From Phycicoccus sp. M110.8 (GTDB taxonomy: Bacteria > Actinomycetota > Actinomycetes > Actinomycetales > Dermatophilaceae), in NCBI RefSeq assembly GCF_032464895.1, contig NZ_JAWDIC010000003.1, forward strand, positions 372,001 to 436,000: a DNA stretch of 64,000 bases, written 5' to 3'. The position numbers and the translations under genes were made by a program. The notes below the pieces were generated by a model. It was given only the letters and a program-made list of their open reading frames with translations. It ran no database searches and was not told the origin of the DNA. Below, piece by piece: positions 27,519 to 35,908 of the stretch. Within the stretch, counting starts at the first letter, position 1. Each line of letters opens with the position of its first letter.

Positions 27519-28571
27519 ATGCGACGGGTGATCGGGTTGTCTGGCCACCGGACGACCGCCGGGCCGACGATGGCCGACGTGGCGGCCGAGGCGCACGTGT
27601 CGGTCAAGACCGTCTCGCGGGTGGTCAACCACGAGCCCGGGGTACGGCCGGAGACGCAGGCCCGGGTCAAGGCGGTCATCGACCGCATCGGCTTCGCCCG
27701 CCGCGGCGACGCGCGCGTGCTCATGGCGCGCACGCAGACCATCGGCCTGGTCATCGAGGACCTCGCCAACCCCTTCTACTCCCTGCTGAGCGCGGCCGTG
27801 GAGCGCGAGGCGCGGATCCACCGCCACCAGCTCATCACGGCCTCGGCCGAGGGGTCGCCGATCCGCCAGCGGGAGGTCCTCGACGGCCTCGTCGCCCGTC
27901 GGGTCGACGGCATCGTCCTCGTGCCCGCCGACGAGGACGCCTCGACCGGCCCGGCGCTGCGGCGGGCCGGCATACCGGTCGTCTACGTCGACCGCCCGGT
28001 GCGCGACGCGGACGCCGACATCGTCGTGAGCGACAACGCCGGCGGGATCCGCAGCGCCGTCGAGCACCTCGTGGCCCGGGGTCACCGGAACATCGGGTTC
28101 CTCGGCGACGTACCGGAGTTCTGGACCGCGCGGCGACGGCGGGACGCGTTCGCCGAGGTCCACGGCGGACTCGACCTCCCCGGCACTCCCCGGGTGGTCA
28201 TGGGCCCGCACTCCGTGCAGTCCCTGTCGAGGGTCCTCGCCGCCTGGTGTGGCACCCGTGAACCGGTGACGGCCGTCGTCACCGGCAACAACCGCGTCAC
28301 CGTCACCGTGCTGCACGCGCTCCAGCACTCCGAGCTCTCGCTCGCCCTCGTCGGCTACGACGACTTCGAGCTCGCCGACCTGGTCGTCCCGTCGGTCACC
28401 GTGATCCACCAGGACCCGGCTGCCTTGGGACAGAAGGCCGCCCAGCAGCTCTTCGCCCGGCTGCTCGGGGACGAGTCACCACCGGAGACGGTGGTGATGC
28501 CCACCCGCCTCATCGTGCGGTCGTCGAGCGCAGTGCCCGGCCGGACCGCCACCGGCGTGCTGCGTCACTGA
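27519..28571 (+). CDS. LacI-family regulator next to the GH92 gene
   Basis: This 350-residue regulator has the helix-turn-helix TMADVAAEAHVSVKTVSRVV near residues 17-36, a hinge region with RARVLMA-like sequence and an effector domain opening TIGLVIEDLANPFYSLL. The ATG at 27519 and a GTG three codons later are both possible starts, as is the ATG of MADVAAEA; no strong ribosome site decides. It is divergent from the alpha-mannosidase gene and is its likely regulator, with mannose or a mannoside as effector by inference. It is the last gene before the first tRNA-Tyr-like remnant, so it probably belongs to the older chromosome. Confidence 0.88.
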   Translation: MRRVIGLSGHRTTAGPTMADVAAEAHVSVKTVSRVVNHEPGVRPETQARVKAVIDRIGFARRGDARVLMARTQTIGLVIEDLANPFYSLLSAAVEREARIHRHQLITASAEGSPIRQREVLDGLVARRVDGIVLVPADEDASTGPALRRAGIPVVYVDRPVRDADADIVVSDNAGGIRSAVEHLVARGHRNIGFLGDVPEFWTARRRRDAFAEVHGGLDLPGTPRVVMGPHSVQSLSRVLAAWCGTREPVTAVVTGNNRVTVTVLHALQHSELSLALVGYDDFELADLVVPSVTVIHQDPAALGQKAAQQLFARLLGDESPPETVVMPTRLIVRSSSAVPGRTATGVLRH

Positions 28572-28653
28572 CCGCGTCGTCCACGGAGCCCGACCCTCAC
28601 CCCACCGCGTCGGGGAAAGCCGTGGGGCGCGGCATCGCGCCGGGCAAACGACT

Positions 28654-28687
28654 GGGCCCCGACCGGCACACCTCCTGGTCGGGGCCC
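28654..28687 (+). terminator. Hairpin terminator beside the left tRNA-Tyr remnant
   Basis: GGGCCCCGACC (28654-28664) pairs perfectly over 11 bases with GGTCGGGGCCC (28677-28687), with a 12-base loop. It may end the LacI transcript. Its place 20 bases from the tRNA-like remnant copies the terminator-tRNA layout at 38.6 and 50.8 kb, so it may have come with that remnant. Confidence 0.6.
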
Positions 28688-28707
28688 TCGTCGGCACTGG
28701 GGGGAAC

Positions 28708-28748
28708 GAAGGATTCGCATCTTCGATGCCTTCGCGACGGATCCACAG
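28708..28748 (-). repeat. Diverged 3' half of a tRNA-Tyr gene (putative outer attachment site)
   Basis: These 41 bases align without gaps to 50846-50886 in the intact tRNA-Tyr, with 35 identical by my hand alignment. They cover the T arm, the variable arm and the anticodon side, stopping at the anticodon loop exactly as the 38.6 kb copy does. Bases beyond that point are unrelated and form no tRNA. The T-loop base changes and altered anticodon mark it as non-functional. Confidence 0.7.
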
Positions 28749-28760
28749 CACCCGTGGGAG

Positions 28761-29726
28761 TCAGCCCAGGACCTGGTCGAGCCACTCCAGCTGGATCGAC
28801 TCGTGGTGGGCGCCGCCGCCCTCGTGCTCGTTGAAGGGGTACTCGACGATGCGCTTGTCACCGGCCCAGGCGTTGTAGGCCGCGTAGACGGTGGATGGCG
28901 GGCAGGTCTGGTCCATCAGCCCCACCGAGAAGAGGGCGGGCATGTGTGCCCGGGCCGCATGGTGCGCGCCATCGACGTAGGAGAGGGTGCGCAGAACGGA
29001 AGCGGAGCGATCTCGGTGCGTGGCGAGGTATCGCACGACTTCGTCATAGGGGGGCCGGACCGCGAGCTGGAGCGCGCGCGGGAAGTCGCAGAGGAACGGG
29101 ACGTCGACCAGGGCGCCGGCAACCCCGGCGCCGAGGGCGGCCGCGGCGATCGCCAGTCCGCCGCCCTGGCTCATCCCGGCGACGACCACCCGGGAGGCGT
29201 CGACTAGGTCGAGCTCCCTGGCGGCGTCGACCGCGCGCACGGCGTCGGCCACGAGTCGACGGTAGTAGTAGCTCGAGAACTCCTCGATCCCGCGCGTCAT
29301 CACGCCGGCGACGGCCGGTCCAGAGCCGTCGGGGTCCTCGGTGACACCGTGGCTCCACGCCGCGCCCTGCCCCCTCGTGTCCATGAGGAGGTGGGCGTAT
29401 CCCGCCGTCGACCAGAGCAGGCGCTCGTGGCCCAGCCCCCTGCCACCGCCGTAACCGACGAACTCGACGACGCACGGAAGTGGCCCTGCGTTGCCCCGCG
29501 GGGCTCTTAGCCAGGCCCCTATCGGCTGGCCCGCGAAGCCCGGGAACCGCACGTCCCACGTGTCGACCAGGGAAAGGCCCGTCTTGACCGGGTGCATGGT
29601 GACCCCGCGGTCGGTCGCCCGCGAGTCGGCAACGGTTGCGGCCCACTGCTCGTCGAAGTCGTCTGGCTCCGTGCTTTGCGTCCTGTGCTCGCGCAGGAGA
29701 GCCGGCGGAAGGTCGGTGTAGGCCAC
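28761..29726 (-). CDS. CE7-type carbohydrate acetyl esterase (acetylxylan esterase/cephalosporin C deacetylase family)
   Basis: This alpha/beta hydrolase should remove acetyl groups from oligosaccharides in the cytosol; no signal peptide is visible. The 321 residues carry all CE7 hallmarks: the DTRGQG motif, GMSQGG with nucleophile Ser186, Asp272 in GLMDQTCPPST and His301 in the FNEHEGG motif. The residue spacing matches the known Ser-Asp-His triad of CE7 enzymes. The GTG start at 29726 lies four bases after the permease stop, so it ends the importer operon. An acetylated sugar substrate fits the PL8 lyase in the same island, since several PL8 targets are acetylated, but the natural substrate is unknown. 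Confidence 0.87.
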   Translation of the reverse strand: MAYTDLPPALLREHRTQSTEPDDFDEQWAATVADSRATDRGVTMHPVKTGLSLVDTWDVRFPGFAGQPIGAWLRAPRGNAGPLPCVVEFVGYGGGRGLGHERLLWSTAGYAHLLMDTRGQGAAWSHGVTEDPDGSGPAVAGVMTRGIEEFSSYYYRRLVADAVRAVDAARELDLVDASRVVVAGMSQGGGLAIAAAALGAGVAGALVDVPFLCDFPRALQLAVRPPYDEVVRYLATHRDRSASVLRTLSYVDGAHHAARAHMPALFSVGLMDQTCPPSTVYAAYNAWAGDKRIVEYPFNEHEGGGAHHESIQLEWLDQVLG

Positions 29727-29730
29727 GAGC

Positions 29731-30639
29731 TCAGCCTTTCAGACCGGTCTGGGCCAACCCCTCGACGAACTGTCGTTGCGCGACCACGAACACGATCAGC
29801 ACTGGGATGACGGTGGTCGCGGAGGCCGCCAGTTGGATGTTCCAGAGCTGGGTGCCATAGGCATCCGTGTACTGCGTCAGGGCAAGAGGGAGCGTGTACT
29901 TGTCCTTGCTGGTCAGGTACACGAGGGGCTCGAGGAAGTAGTTCCACGTGTTCATGAAGGTGAAGATCGCCACGGCTGACAGGGCTGGGCGGGCCAGGGG
30001 CAGCGCGATCCTTCGAAACACCCCGAACGGCCCGAGACCGTCCAGGCGGCCGGCCTCCTCGAGCTCGTCGGGAAGGGCGAGGAAGAACTGGCGCATGACG
30101 AACGCGCCAAGGACGCTGGGTGCCCCGAAGATGGGGATGACGATGAGCGGCCAGTGGGTGTCGATGAGGTGCAGCCGGTCCATCAACTTGAAGAGGGGGA
30201 TGATGGTCACCTCGCTCGGGACGAGCAGGCCTGTGAGGACGACGAGGAACAGCCAGTTTGCGCCCGGCAGCCTGAGGCGGGCGAAGGCGTAACCACTCAG
30301 CGACGCCACGACCATCGTGCCCAGCGTCACCAGGACGGCGATGTAGAGGCTGTTCACGTACTGGTGTGCGAGCGGGTAGTCGACGAAGGCGCGGCGGTAG
30401 TTGTCCCACTGAGGGTTCGTGGGGAAGAGCTTGGGCGGGTATGCGAGGACCTCGTTGGCCGGTAGCAGCGAGCTGGTCACCATCCACCAGGTCGGGAACA
30501 CCAGGGGGACAGCCAGGACGACCATGACGCCGTAGAGCCACCACGCGCGGCGACGCCGGCGCCGGCTGGTGGGCTGTGGCCCTGTCGGGGAATCGGCGTT
30601 GGCTCCCGGTCCCGTGCGGGCGATGGTGTCAGCGCTCAT
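29731..30639 (-). CDS. Sugar ABC transporter permease (MalG-like), island A
   Basis: This 302-residue inner-membrane subunit has six hydrophobic segments, starting WWLYGVMVVLAVPLVFPTWW. The EAA loop is DELEEAGRLDGLGPFGVFRRI and is followed by LPLARPALSAV, typical of the carbohydrate uptake type 1 family. The ATG at 30639 is chosen over a TTG two codons earlier; it overlaps the partner permease stop by 11 bases. It works with the permease and binding protein upstream. No ATPase gene is in the operon, so a shared MsmK/MalK-type ATPase encoded elsewhere is expected. The sugar is probably the oligosaccharide released by the PL8 lyase. Confidence 0.9.
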   Translation of the reverse strand: MSADTIARTGPGANADSPTGPQPTSRRRRRRAWWLYGVMVVLAVPLVFPTWWMVTSSLLPANEVLAYPPKLFPTNPQWDNYRRAFVDYPLAHQYVNSLYIAVLVTLGTMVVASLSGYAFARLRLPGANWLFLVVLTGLLVPSEVTIIPLFKLMDRLHLIDTHWPLIVIPIFGAPSVLGAFVMRQFFLALPDELEEAGRLDGLGPFGVFRRIALPLARPALSAVAIFTFMNTWNYFLEPLVYLTSKDKYTLPLALTQYTDAYGTQLWNIQLAASATTVIPVLIVFVVAQRQFVEGLAQTGLKG

Positions 30640-31612
30640 GGACAACCCACTTCTTGCGCAGCTGCCACTGCACGGTCGTCAGGACGAGGATGAGGAGGAA
30701 CAGGATGACGGCAATGGCGCTGCCGTAGCCGAAGTCCCGGTTCTGGAAAGCCTGCTGGTAGAAGTAGTAGACGAGCACGTTCGTGCTGTTGCTGGGTCCA
30801 CCGCGAGTCAGGATCTGGATCTGGGCGAACACCTGCAGCGAGCCGGCCATGGTGATGATCGCGGCGAGCAGGGTCGTCGGGCTGATCAGCGGAAGGGTGA
30901 TCGACACGAACCGGCGCGCGGGCCCGGCACCGTCCACCTCGGCCGCTTCGAGGAGCGTTCGAGGCACGCCCTGCAGGGCCGCGAGGAAGAGCACCATGTT
31001 CAGGCCCACGTTCTTCAGGACCTGCACCACGATGACAGACAGCATCGCCGTCGTCTCGCCACGCAGCCAGTTCGGTCCCTCCACTCCGACAGCCCGTAGG
31101 AGCGAGTTGATCCCGCCGTTGTCCTGCAGGAGGAAGTTCCAGGTGATGGTCCAGGCAACGAGCGAGACCACCACCGGGGAGAAGAAGAGGGTGCGAAAGA
31201 GGGTCGTCCCGCGGAGCTGCTGGTTGAGCAGGACCGCCAGCAGGAGTGCCAGCGCCAGGTTGAGGACCACGAGCCCGAGGCTGAAGACGGCGGTCGCGGC
31301 GAGCACCCGGCCCGTGACGGGGTCCGAGGCCAGGGCTCGGTAGTTGTCGCCTCCGACGAACTCGGAGGTGCCGGCCAGCAGGTTGTCCTTGCGAAACGAC
31401 GACCAGACGACGTCTGCCAACGGGTAGAGGACCAGGGCAAGGAACCCGAGCAGCTGTGGCGCCAGGAAGAGGTATCCCGTCACCCGCTCCCTACGGCGCC
31501 AGCTCGCCGACGGACGAGGACGCCGCGGCATCTGTGCGTCGTGGTGCCGGCCCGCGGCCGGGGCGTCGGTGCTCCCCCGGCCGCGAACCCGCATGCTGGT
31601 TGTCGAGGTCAC
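30629..31612 (-). CDS. Sugar ABC transporter permease (MalF-like), island A
   Basis: This 327-residue subunit starts at the GTG at 31612, which overlaps the binding-protein stop by GTGA. A basic N-terminal tail of about 60 residues precedes the first membrane helix (YLFLAPQLLGFLALVLYPLA). The EAA-type loop reads TLLEAAEVDGAGPARRFVSI. The late segment ILTRGGPSNSTNVLVYYFY is typical of MalF/LacF-like permeases of carbohydrate uptake type 1. It pairs with the next permease gene. Regulation is likely through the LacI operator upstream of the FAD oxidoreductase gene, which begins this transcription unit. Confidence 0.9.
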   Translation of the reverse strand: MTSTTSMRVRGRGSTDAPAAGRHHDAQMPRRPRPSASWRRRERVTGYLFLAPQLLGFLALVLYPLADVVWSSFRKDNLLAGTSEFVGGDNYRALASDPVTGRVLAATAVFSLGLVVLNLALALLLAVLLNQQLRGTTLFRTLFFSPVVVSLVAWTITWNFLLQDNGGINSLLRAVGVEGPNWLRGETTAMLSVIVVQVLKNVGLNMVLFLAALQGVPRTLLEAAEVDGAGPARRFVSITLPLISPTTLLAAIITMAGSLQVFAQIQILTRGGPSNSTNVLVYYFYQQAFQNRDFGYGSAIAVILFLLILVLTTVQWQLRKKWVVHER

Positions 31613-32916
31613 TTGAGGTCGCTGCCGATGGCCTTGCAGACGCCGCTGAGGACCGTGGGCACGTCTGCGCCGGGCTTCCACATCGGGTCCAGCGCTGACT
31701 GGACCTTGCTGGTGATCTTGTTCGAGTCAGTGTGGGAGGGCAAGACCGTCCCGGTCTTGATGCCGTCGATGACGACGTTCTCCAGCTGCTCCTTGGTGAA
31801 CATCGGGTTCGCCTTCGCCAGCGTGTCTGCGGTCAGCAGGCTCTGCCGCGGCGGGGGGAAGTACGCAGCGAGGTTTGCGGAGTTCTCGCGGTTGGTGAAG
31901 AAGGCGAGGAAGTCCGCGGCCTGCTTGGCGTTCTTCCCCTTGCCGATCACTCCGATGCCTGCTTGTCCAATGACCTGGGCGTTGCCGTCAGGGCCGGACG
32001 GGAGCGGCACGATGCCCCAGTCGAAGGGATGGTCCTTCAACAGGCTGGCCCGGCTGATCTGGGTGATCGTCATCCCCGACTCGCCGGCGAAGAAGTCAGC
32101 CGTGGTGCCGGGAGCCGGAAGCGCCTTGTCCTCGAAGATCGCCTTGTGGAGGAAGGTCATTGCCTGCGTCATCTGCGGACTGTCGAAGCCGCAGCTCTTG
32201 CCGTCGTCGGACCAGGCGCGCGCCCCGAACCCTCGGTAGACGCTGGCCAGCACGTTCCAGTTCTTGTAGTCCCAGTCCCGCACCACGAGCCCCTGCTTGC
32301 CCGTGGAGGCGGCCACCTTGGCGGCCGTCCGCTCCGCCTGGTCCCAGGTCCACGCGCCCTTGCCCAGCATGTCGTCCGGCATGGAGGTCACGCCGGCCTT
32401 CTTGAGCAGGGTCTTGTTGTAGAAGACACCCATCGGTGACGTGGAGAAGGGGTAGGCGTACAGCTTGTCGCCGTTCGTCCACAGCCTGGTCGCCGAGGGC
32501 ACGAGGTCATTGAGCTGGTAGCCGTCGGTCTTCGACAGGGTGGGCTTGAGATCGGCCAGCGCGCCCGAGGAGACGAAGTCGGGGGCGTCCCGCTCGAGGA
32601 TCCACGCCAGGTCCGGCGGGTTGCTGCCGGCGATCTGGGTGGTCACTGACGTCGTGTACCCCTCGAAGGGGACAGGGTCGAAGGTGACCTTCTTCACCTG
32701 AGGGTGCTTCGCCATGTACTCCTTCGCGATGGAGTCGAAGAGCGCGAGCTGGGTCTTGTCCGCGGTCCAGACCGTCATCCGCAAGGAGACGTCGCCGCCT
32801 CCGTTTGCACTGGCGGCGTCACTCCCGCCGGAGCTGCAGCCGCTGGCCAGCGTCGCCAGGGCGAGGACGGCCGCACCAGTCGCAAGGCGCGCCCGACGGC
32901 GTTGTGGGGTGCTCAT
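31609..32916 (-). CDS. Sugar-binding lipoprotein (ABC family 1), island A
   Basis: This 435-residue protein is exported and lipid-anchored, with the lipobox LASGC after a short hydrophobic signal. The mature chain is a family-1 solute-binding fold with the segments NPPDLAWILERDAPDF, AYPFSTSPMGVFYNK and FLAFFTNRENSANLAAYFP, as in oligosaccharide binding proteins. The start at 32916 has GGAGGAAA six bases upstream. It follows the FAD oxidoreductase by 47 bases and is coupled to the permeases by a GTGA overlap. The ligand is inferred to be an unsaturated or acetylated oligosaccharide from the lyase; this is not tested by the sequence. Confidence 0.9.
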   Translation of the reverse strand: MSTPQRRRARLATGAAVLALATLASGCSSGGSDAASANGGGDVSLRMTVWTADKTQLALFDSIAKEYMAKHPQVKKVTFDPVPFEGYTTSVTTQIAGSNPPDLAWILERDAPDFVSSGALADLKPTLSKTDGYQLNDLVPSATRLWTNGDKLYAYPFSTSPMGVFYNKTLLKKAGVTSMPDDMLGKGAWTWDQAERTAAKVAASTGKQGLVVRDWDYKNWNVLASVYRGFGARAWSDDGKSCGFDSPQMTQAMTFLHKAIFEDKALPAPGTTADFFAGESGMTITQISRASLLKDHPFDWGIVPLPSGPDGNAQVIGQAGIGVIGKGKNAKQAADFLAFFTNRENSANLAAYFPPPRQSLLTADTLAKANPMFTKEQLENVVIDGIKTGTVLPSHTDSNKITSKVQSALDPMWKPGADVPTVLSGVCKAIGSDLK

Positions 32917-32963
32917 GGTTTCCTCCATGGAATCAGTTGGGTGTCGCCGTGTGAAGAAGTCGT

Positions 32964-34571
32964 TCAGTAGGGGCCGACCGAGGGCCAGGCACGCTCGACG
33001 CCACGCGCGTCCAGCAGCGCCTGGTAACTCGCCAGATGTCCCGCGTCCTCGTGCACCGCGGTGGGCGTCAGGCCAGTTGCCACGCAGTGAGCCGCAAGCG
33101 CGCCCACCGCTTCGCCGATGTTCCACTCGATGGGGTGCAAGCGGTACGCGCCGTTCGTGATGTGCGTCGTCCCGATGTTCTTGCCTGCAGGCAGGACGTT
33201 GCCTCCGCCGGCCGGGAGGAGCGCCCCCAGTGGGATCTGGAAGGGGCAGGACGGCACGTCGAGGTAGTTGTCGCCACTGGTCGATGGGTGCAGGTCGATG
33301 CGGTACATGCCGATGCCCACCGAGTCGGCATAGGTCACCGCTCCATGACCACCTCGCACTGAGTAGGACAGGTCCTGCTCCACCACGGTGGTGACGGCCC
33401 GGATGCGGCGGGACTCACGGAAGTACGGCTGCTGGGCGAGCCCGTCGGCGGTGCCGGTGATGTCCGGCCGCAGGCGCAACCCGGGGAAGCCCGTTCCGCC
33501 GTCCGGGCGGGGAGCCTCCGTCTGCATCCAGTAGAGGGCCGAGAGCGCCAGGTCGCGCGCGCCCTCCAGGTGCTTTGCCGCGGCATCCTTGCTCACCTCG
33601 AAGACCGGACCGTCGAGATAGTCGATCATCGGCCAGTTCACCAATGTCACGTCGCTGTCGAAGGCTCCCGGTTTGAACTGGCCTCGTGCCACGATGCGTC
33701 GGAACCGCCACAGGTCGTCGGTGCCCGGCTCCTTGCTCTGGTCTGCCACGACCGCCAGTGGGTCGTCGTCCGGGTTCGGTGCCAGCCACCCGTGGGAGGG
33801 CTCCAGCGTGCGGGGGTTGGGCCAGCTGAACCCCAGGAGCGGGCCGGGCCAGAAGTCCGGACGCTGCGCCCTCCAGTAGTCGTAGGTGTCCGGGCGGTCG
33901 ATGGTGTGGTCTCCGTCGACATGGTCCATGGCGAAGCACCATGAGACGGCCTGCATGTTCAACGGGTCCGCCGTGTCCGGAGCGCTGGGTTCCCCGGTCT
34001 CCTCCGTGGACTCGGCGCCGGTGACGTAGGGAACTCGGGCCAGGGGAAGCAGCTCCCCCGTCTCGGTCGCGTCGAGGACGTACGTCGCCTCCACGGACCG
34101 GTCGGTCGTTGCGTCGTCTGCCGTGTGCGCGAGGGCGAGCGAGGCGGCTCTTGCACCGTCGCTCTCGACGCCGACCACGACGTACGGAGCAAGGACGTGC
34201 AGCCGACCCGCAGCCCGGGCAGGTGCCAGCAGGGCCTCGATCGCGCTCACCGCGACGCGCGGCTCATGGCAGAGGCGGCTGACAAGTCCTGCTCCCGGGT
34301 TGAGCTCCCGAGCGAGAAGGGCCTCGCGGGTGAGGGGGTAGTGCCGGCGGTAGTAGCCGCGGATCTCCTCGCGCAAGCGGCGGTACGAGGCGGTGACACC
34401 GAACTGCTCGACCCAGGGATGCTCGTCCGGAGGCACGGCCTGGGCCGTGAGCTGACCACCGAGCCACGTCCCGTCGGTCACGAGGGCAACCCGGGCCCCA
34501 CCATCGGTGGCTGCCAGGGCAGCGGCCACCCCACCGAGGCCACCCCCGACTATCGCAATGTCGACCCGCAC
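32964..34571 (-). CDS. FAD-dependent oxidoreductase (FAD_oxidored family, PF12831-like)
   Basis: This 535-residue protein begins with the FAD-binding Rossmann motif VDIAIVGGGLGGVAAALAA and has the WLGGQLTAQAVPPDEHPWVE and YVLDATETGELLPLA segments typical of a large, poorly characterised family found in carbohydrate loci. The C-terminal part closes the FAD site (LLPAGGGNVLPAGKNIGTTH). No signal peptide is visible. The GTG start at 34571 has AGGAGGAAA upstream, and a LacI-type operator lies 16 bases further. It leads the island A importer operon. Oxidation of a sugar or uronate is a reasonable guess. No member-specific reaction can be read from the sequence. Confidence 0.85.
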   Translation of the reverse strand: MRVDIAIVGGGLGGVAAALAATDGGARVALVTDGTWLGGQLTAQAVPPDEHPWVEQFGVTASYRRLREEIRGYYRRHYPLTREALLARELNPGAGLVSRLCHEPRVAVSAIEALLAPARAAGRLHVLAPYVVVGVESDGARAASLALAHTADDATTDRSVEATYVLDATETGELLPLARVPYVTGAESTEETGEPSAPDTADPLNMQAVSWCFAMDHVDGDHTIDRPDTYDYWRAQRPDFWPGPLLGFSWPNPRTLEPSHGWLAPNPDDDPLAVVADQSKEPGTDDLWRFRRIVARGQFKPGAFDSDVTLVNWPMIDYLDGPVFEVSKDAAAKHLEGARDLALSALYWMQTEAPRPDGGTGFPGLRLRPDITGTADGLAQQPYFRESRRIRAVTTVVEQDLSYSVRGGHGAVTYADSVGIGMYRIDLHPSTSGDNYLDVPSCPFQIPLGALLPAGGGNVLPAGKNIGTTHITNGAYRLHPIEWNIGEAVGALAAHCVATGLTPTAVHEDAGHLASYQALLDARGVERAWPSVGPY

Positions 34572-34587
34572 ACTTTCCTCCTGCCGA

Positions 34588-34632
34588 TAATTCGTATTAG
34601 CAGAGGGAATCAGACCGCCTCGGGCATGTCAA
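34588..34632 (-). promoter_or_regulatory. Promoter with LacI operator before the FAD oxidoreductase gene
   Basis: On the minus strand a perfect -35 TTGACA (34627-34632) is followed after 17 bases by TTCCCT (34604-34609). The operator TAATACGAATTA (34588-34599, minus-strand reading) lies just downstream, about where transcription should start. The same 12-mer recurs at 35814-35825. A repressor bound here would stop the whole importer operon. Confidence 0.6.
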
Positions 34633-34675
34633 TGGGTTGCCGCCAAAGAGCGGCCCAGGCCTTTCGAAGTCCTGC

Positions 34676-35737
34676 TCAGCCGCGCGAGACGTCACCGATC
34701 GTCGATCCTTCGACGAGCTCGCACGGGAGGAGCACCTGGGCGGGCGACCGCCTGCCGGTGCTCTCGAGCAGGTCGACCAGCGTCCGCACGGACCGCCGGC
34801 CCATCTCTCGGCGCGGGATCCGGAACATCGACCAGTCGCGTTGCTCGGTGGCGGCCGCCGCCTCGGCGAACTGCGCCTGGGACGGGTCCGGGTCGCCGAG
34901 GACGCCCAGAGAGATGTCCCCGGGGACAGCGAGACGCCGCGCCGCAGCCCGCACCTCGAGCGCCTGCGCCATGGCTGCAGTCTCGACGAGCACTCCCGTC
35001 ACCCCCGCTTCGAGCAGCTCGTCGAGGACCTCGTCCGCTTGACGTTCCGCTGCCACCACGATCGGCTGCTTGCGGTGACGTCGTGCGGCTTTGAGGTACC
35101 CGGCGAGCCGGTCCGCGGTTCCCTCGAGGTCCCCTGACAGGGCAACGAGCCCGATGCGCCGGTGGCCGTGCGACCACATCCGCTCGAAGAGCTCAGCAGT
35201 CGCAGTGACGTAGTCGGCGCTGACGTAGCTCACCTTTCCGGCTTCGGACTCGCGCCTGCCGATGAAGACGAAGGGAAACCTCTCCTCGAGCAGGCGCGCA
35301 AGCTCCTCACGGTCGGTGTGCCGTCCCAGCAGGATGGAACCGTCGGCGATGCCGAGCCGGTTCGAGCCATGCTCGTAGACGTGGCGTCTCCCGTCGCGCC
35401 GTCCGTTGCTGGTGAACAGGAGCAGGTCGTAGCCCAGCGCCTCGGCCTCGGCCTCGATCCCTCCGAGGAAGGGGAGGTAGAAGTCCCCGGAGCCCGAGGG
35501 GAACACCGACTCGTAGGTGAACACACCAAGGATGCGGTTCGCCTTGCCCCGCAGCCGACGCCCGAGAAGGTCGACGGTGTACCCCGTCGCCTTGAGCGCC
35601 TCCTCGACACGGCGCCGGGTCTCGGGCGTGACGCGAACCGAGTCCGACCCGTTCACCACCAGCGAGACGATGGCCTGCGACACGCCGGCCAGACGGGCGA
35701 CCTCCGCCTGCGTCACGCGCCCTGATCCCGACACCAC
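34676..35737 (-). CDS. LacI-family regulator of island A
   Basis: This 353-residue regulator has the helix-turn-helix VTQAEVARLAGVSQAIVSLVV, a hinge (YTVDLLGRRLRGKANRI) and an effector domain starting ILGVFTYESVFPSGSGDF. The opening two codons are both GTG (35737 and 35734) and either may be used. It lies between the FAD/importer operon, which runs the same way, and the divergent PL8 gene. Both flanks carry the same 12-base operator TAATACGAATTA, so this protein most likely controls both units and itself. The effector is presumably the imported oligosaccharide. Confidence 0.9.
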   Translation of the reverse strand: MVSGSGRVTQAEVARLAGVSQAIVSLVVNGSDSVRVTPETRRRVEEALKATGYTVDLLGRRLRGKANRILGVFTYESVFPSGSGDFYLPFLGGIEAEAEALGYDLLLFTSNGRRDGRRHVYEHGSNRLGIADGSILLGRHTDREELARLLEERFPFVFIGRRESEAGKVSYVSADYVTATAELFERMWSHGHRRIGLVALSGDLEGTADRLAGYLKAARRHRKQPIVVAAERQADEVLDELLEAGVTGVLVETAAMAQALEVRAAARRLAVPGDISLGVLGDPDPSQAQFAEAAAATEQRDWSMFRIPRREMGRRSVRTLVDLLESTGRRSPAQVLLPCELVEGSTIGDVSRG

Positions 35738-35813
35738 AAGCGCTCACTCTACCCACGGGGAGGCACGGCCCCCGCACAGTGCGCGCGACTTCGGCCTTCG
35801 CAGGCCCTTGCGG

Positions 35814-35825
35814 TAATACGAATTA
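35814..35825. promoter_or_regulatory. LacI operator between the regulator and the PL8 gene
   Basis: TAATACGAATTA with a central CG is identical to the site at 34588-34599 read on the other strand. Flanking GC/AGC bases are partly shared. It lies 77 bases before the regulator start and 83 before the lyase start, so it can serve both. A TTCGGC (35790-35795) 18 bases before TAATAC could form an overlapping lyase promoter. Confidence 0.65.
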
Positions 35826-35908
35826 GCGGCAACACTCCTCCGCATCGCTCGCGCGACGACGCCGGGTCCGTCCGGGGGTCGGCCGTCCGCGCAGGAAGGG
35901 AGACCCAG

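Noticed and set aside
22242-28409. A single 2055-codon protein on the minus strand starting at 28409
   Set aside because: The frame upstream of 27335 is the antisense shadow of the LacI gene; the signal peptide and ribosome site place the start at 27335.
28708-28748. A functional tRNA, possibly with anticodon GTG
   Set aside because: Only the 3' half is present; upstream bases give no D arm or matching acceptor and anticodon stems.
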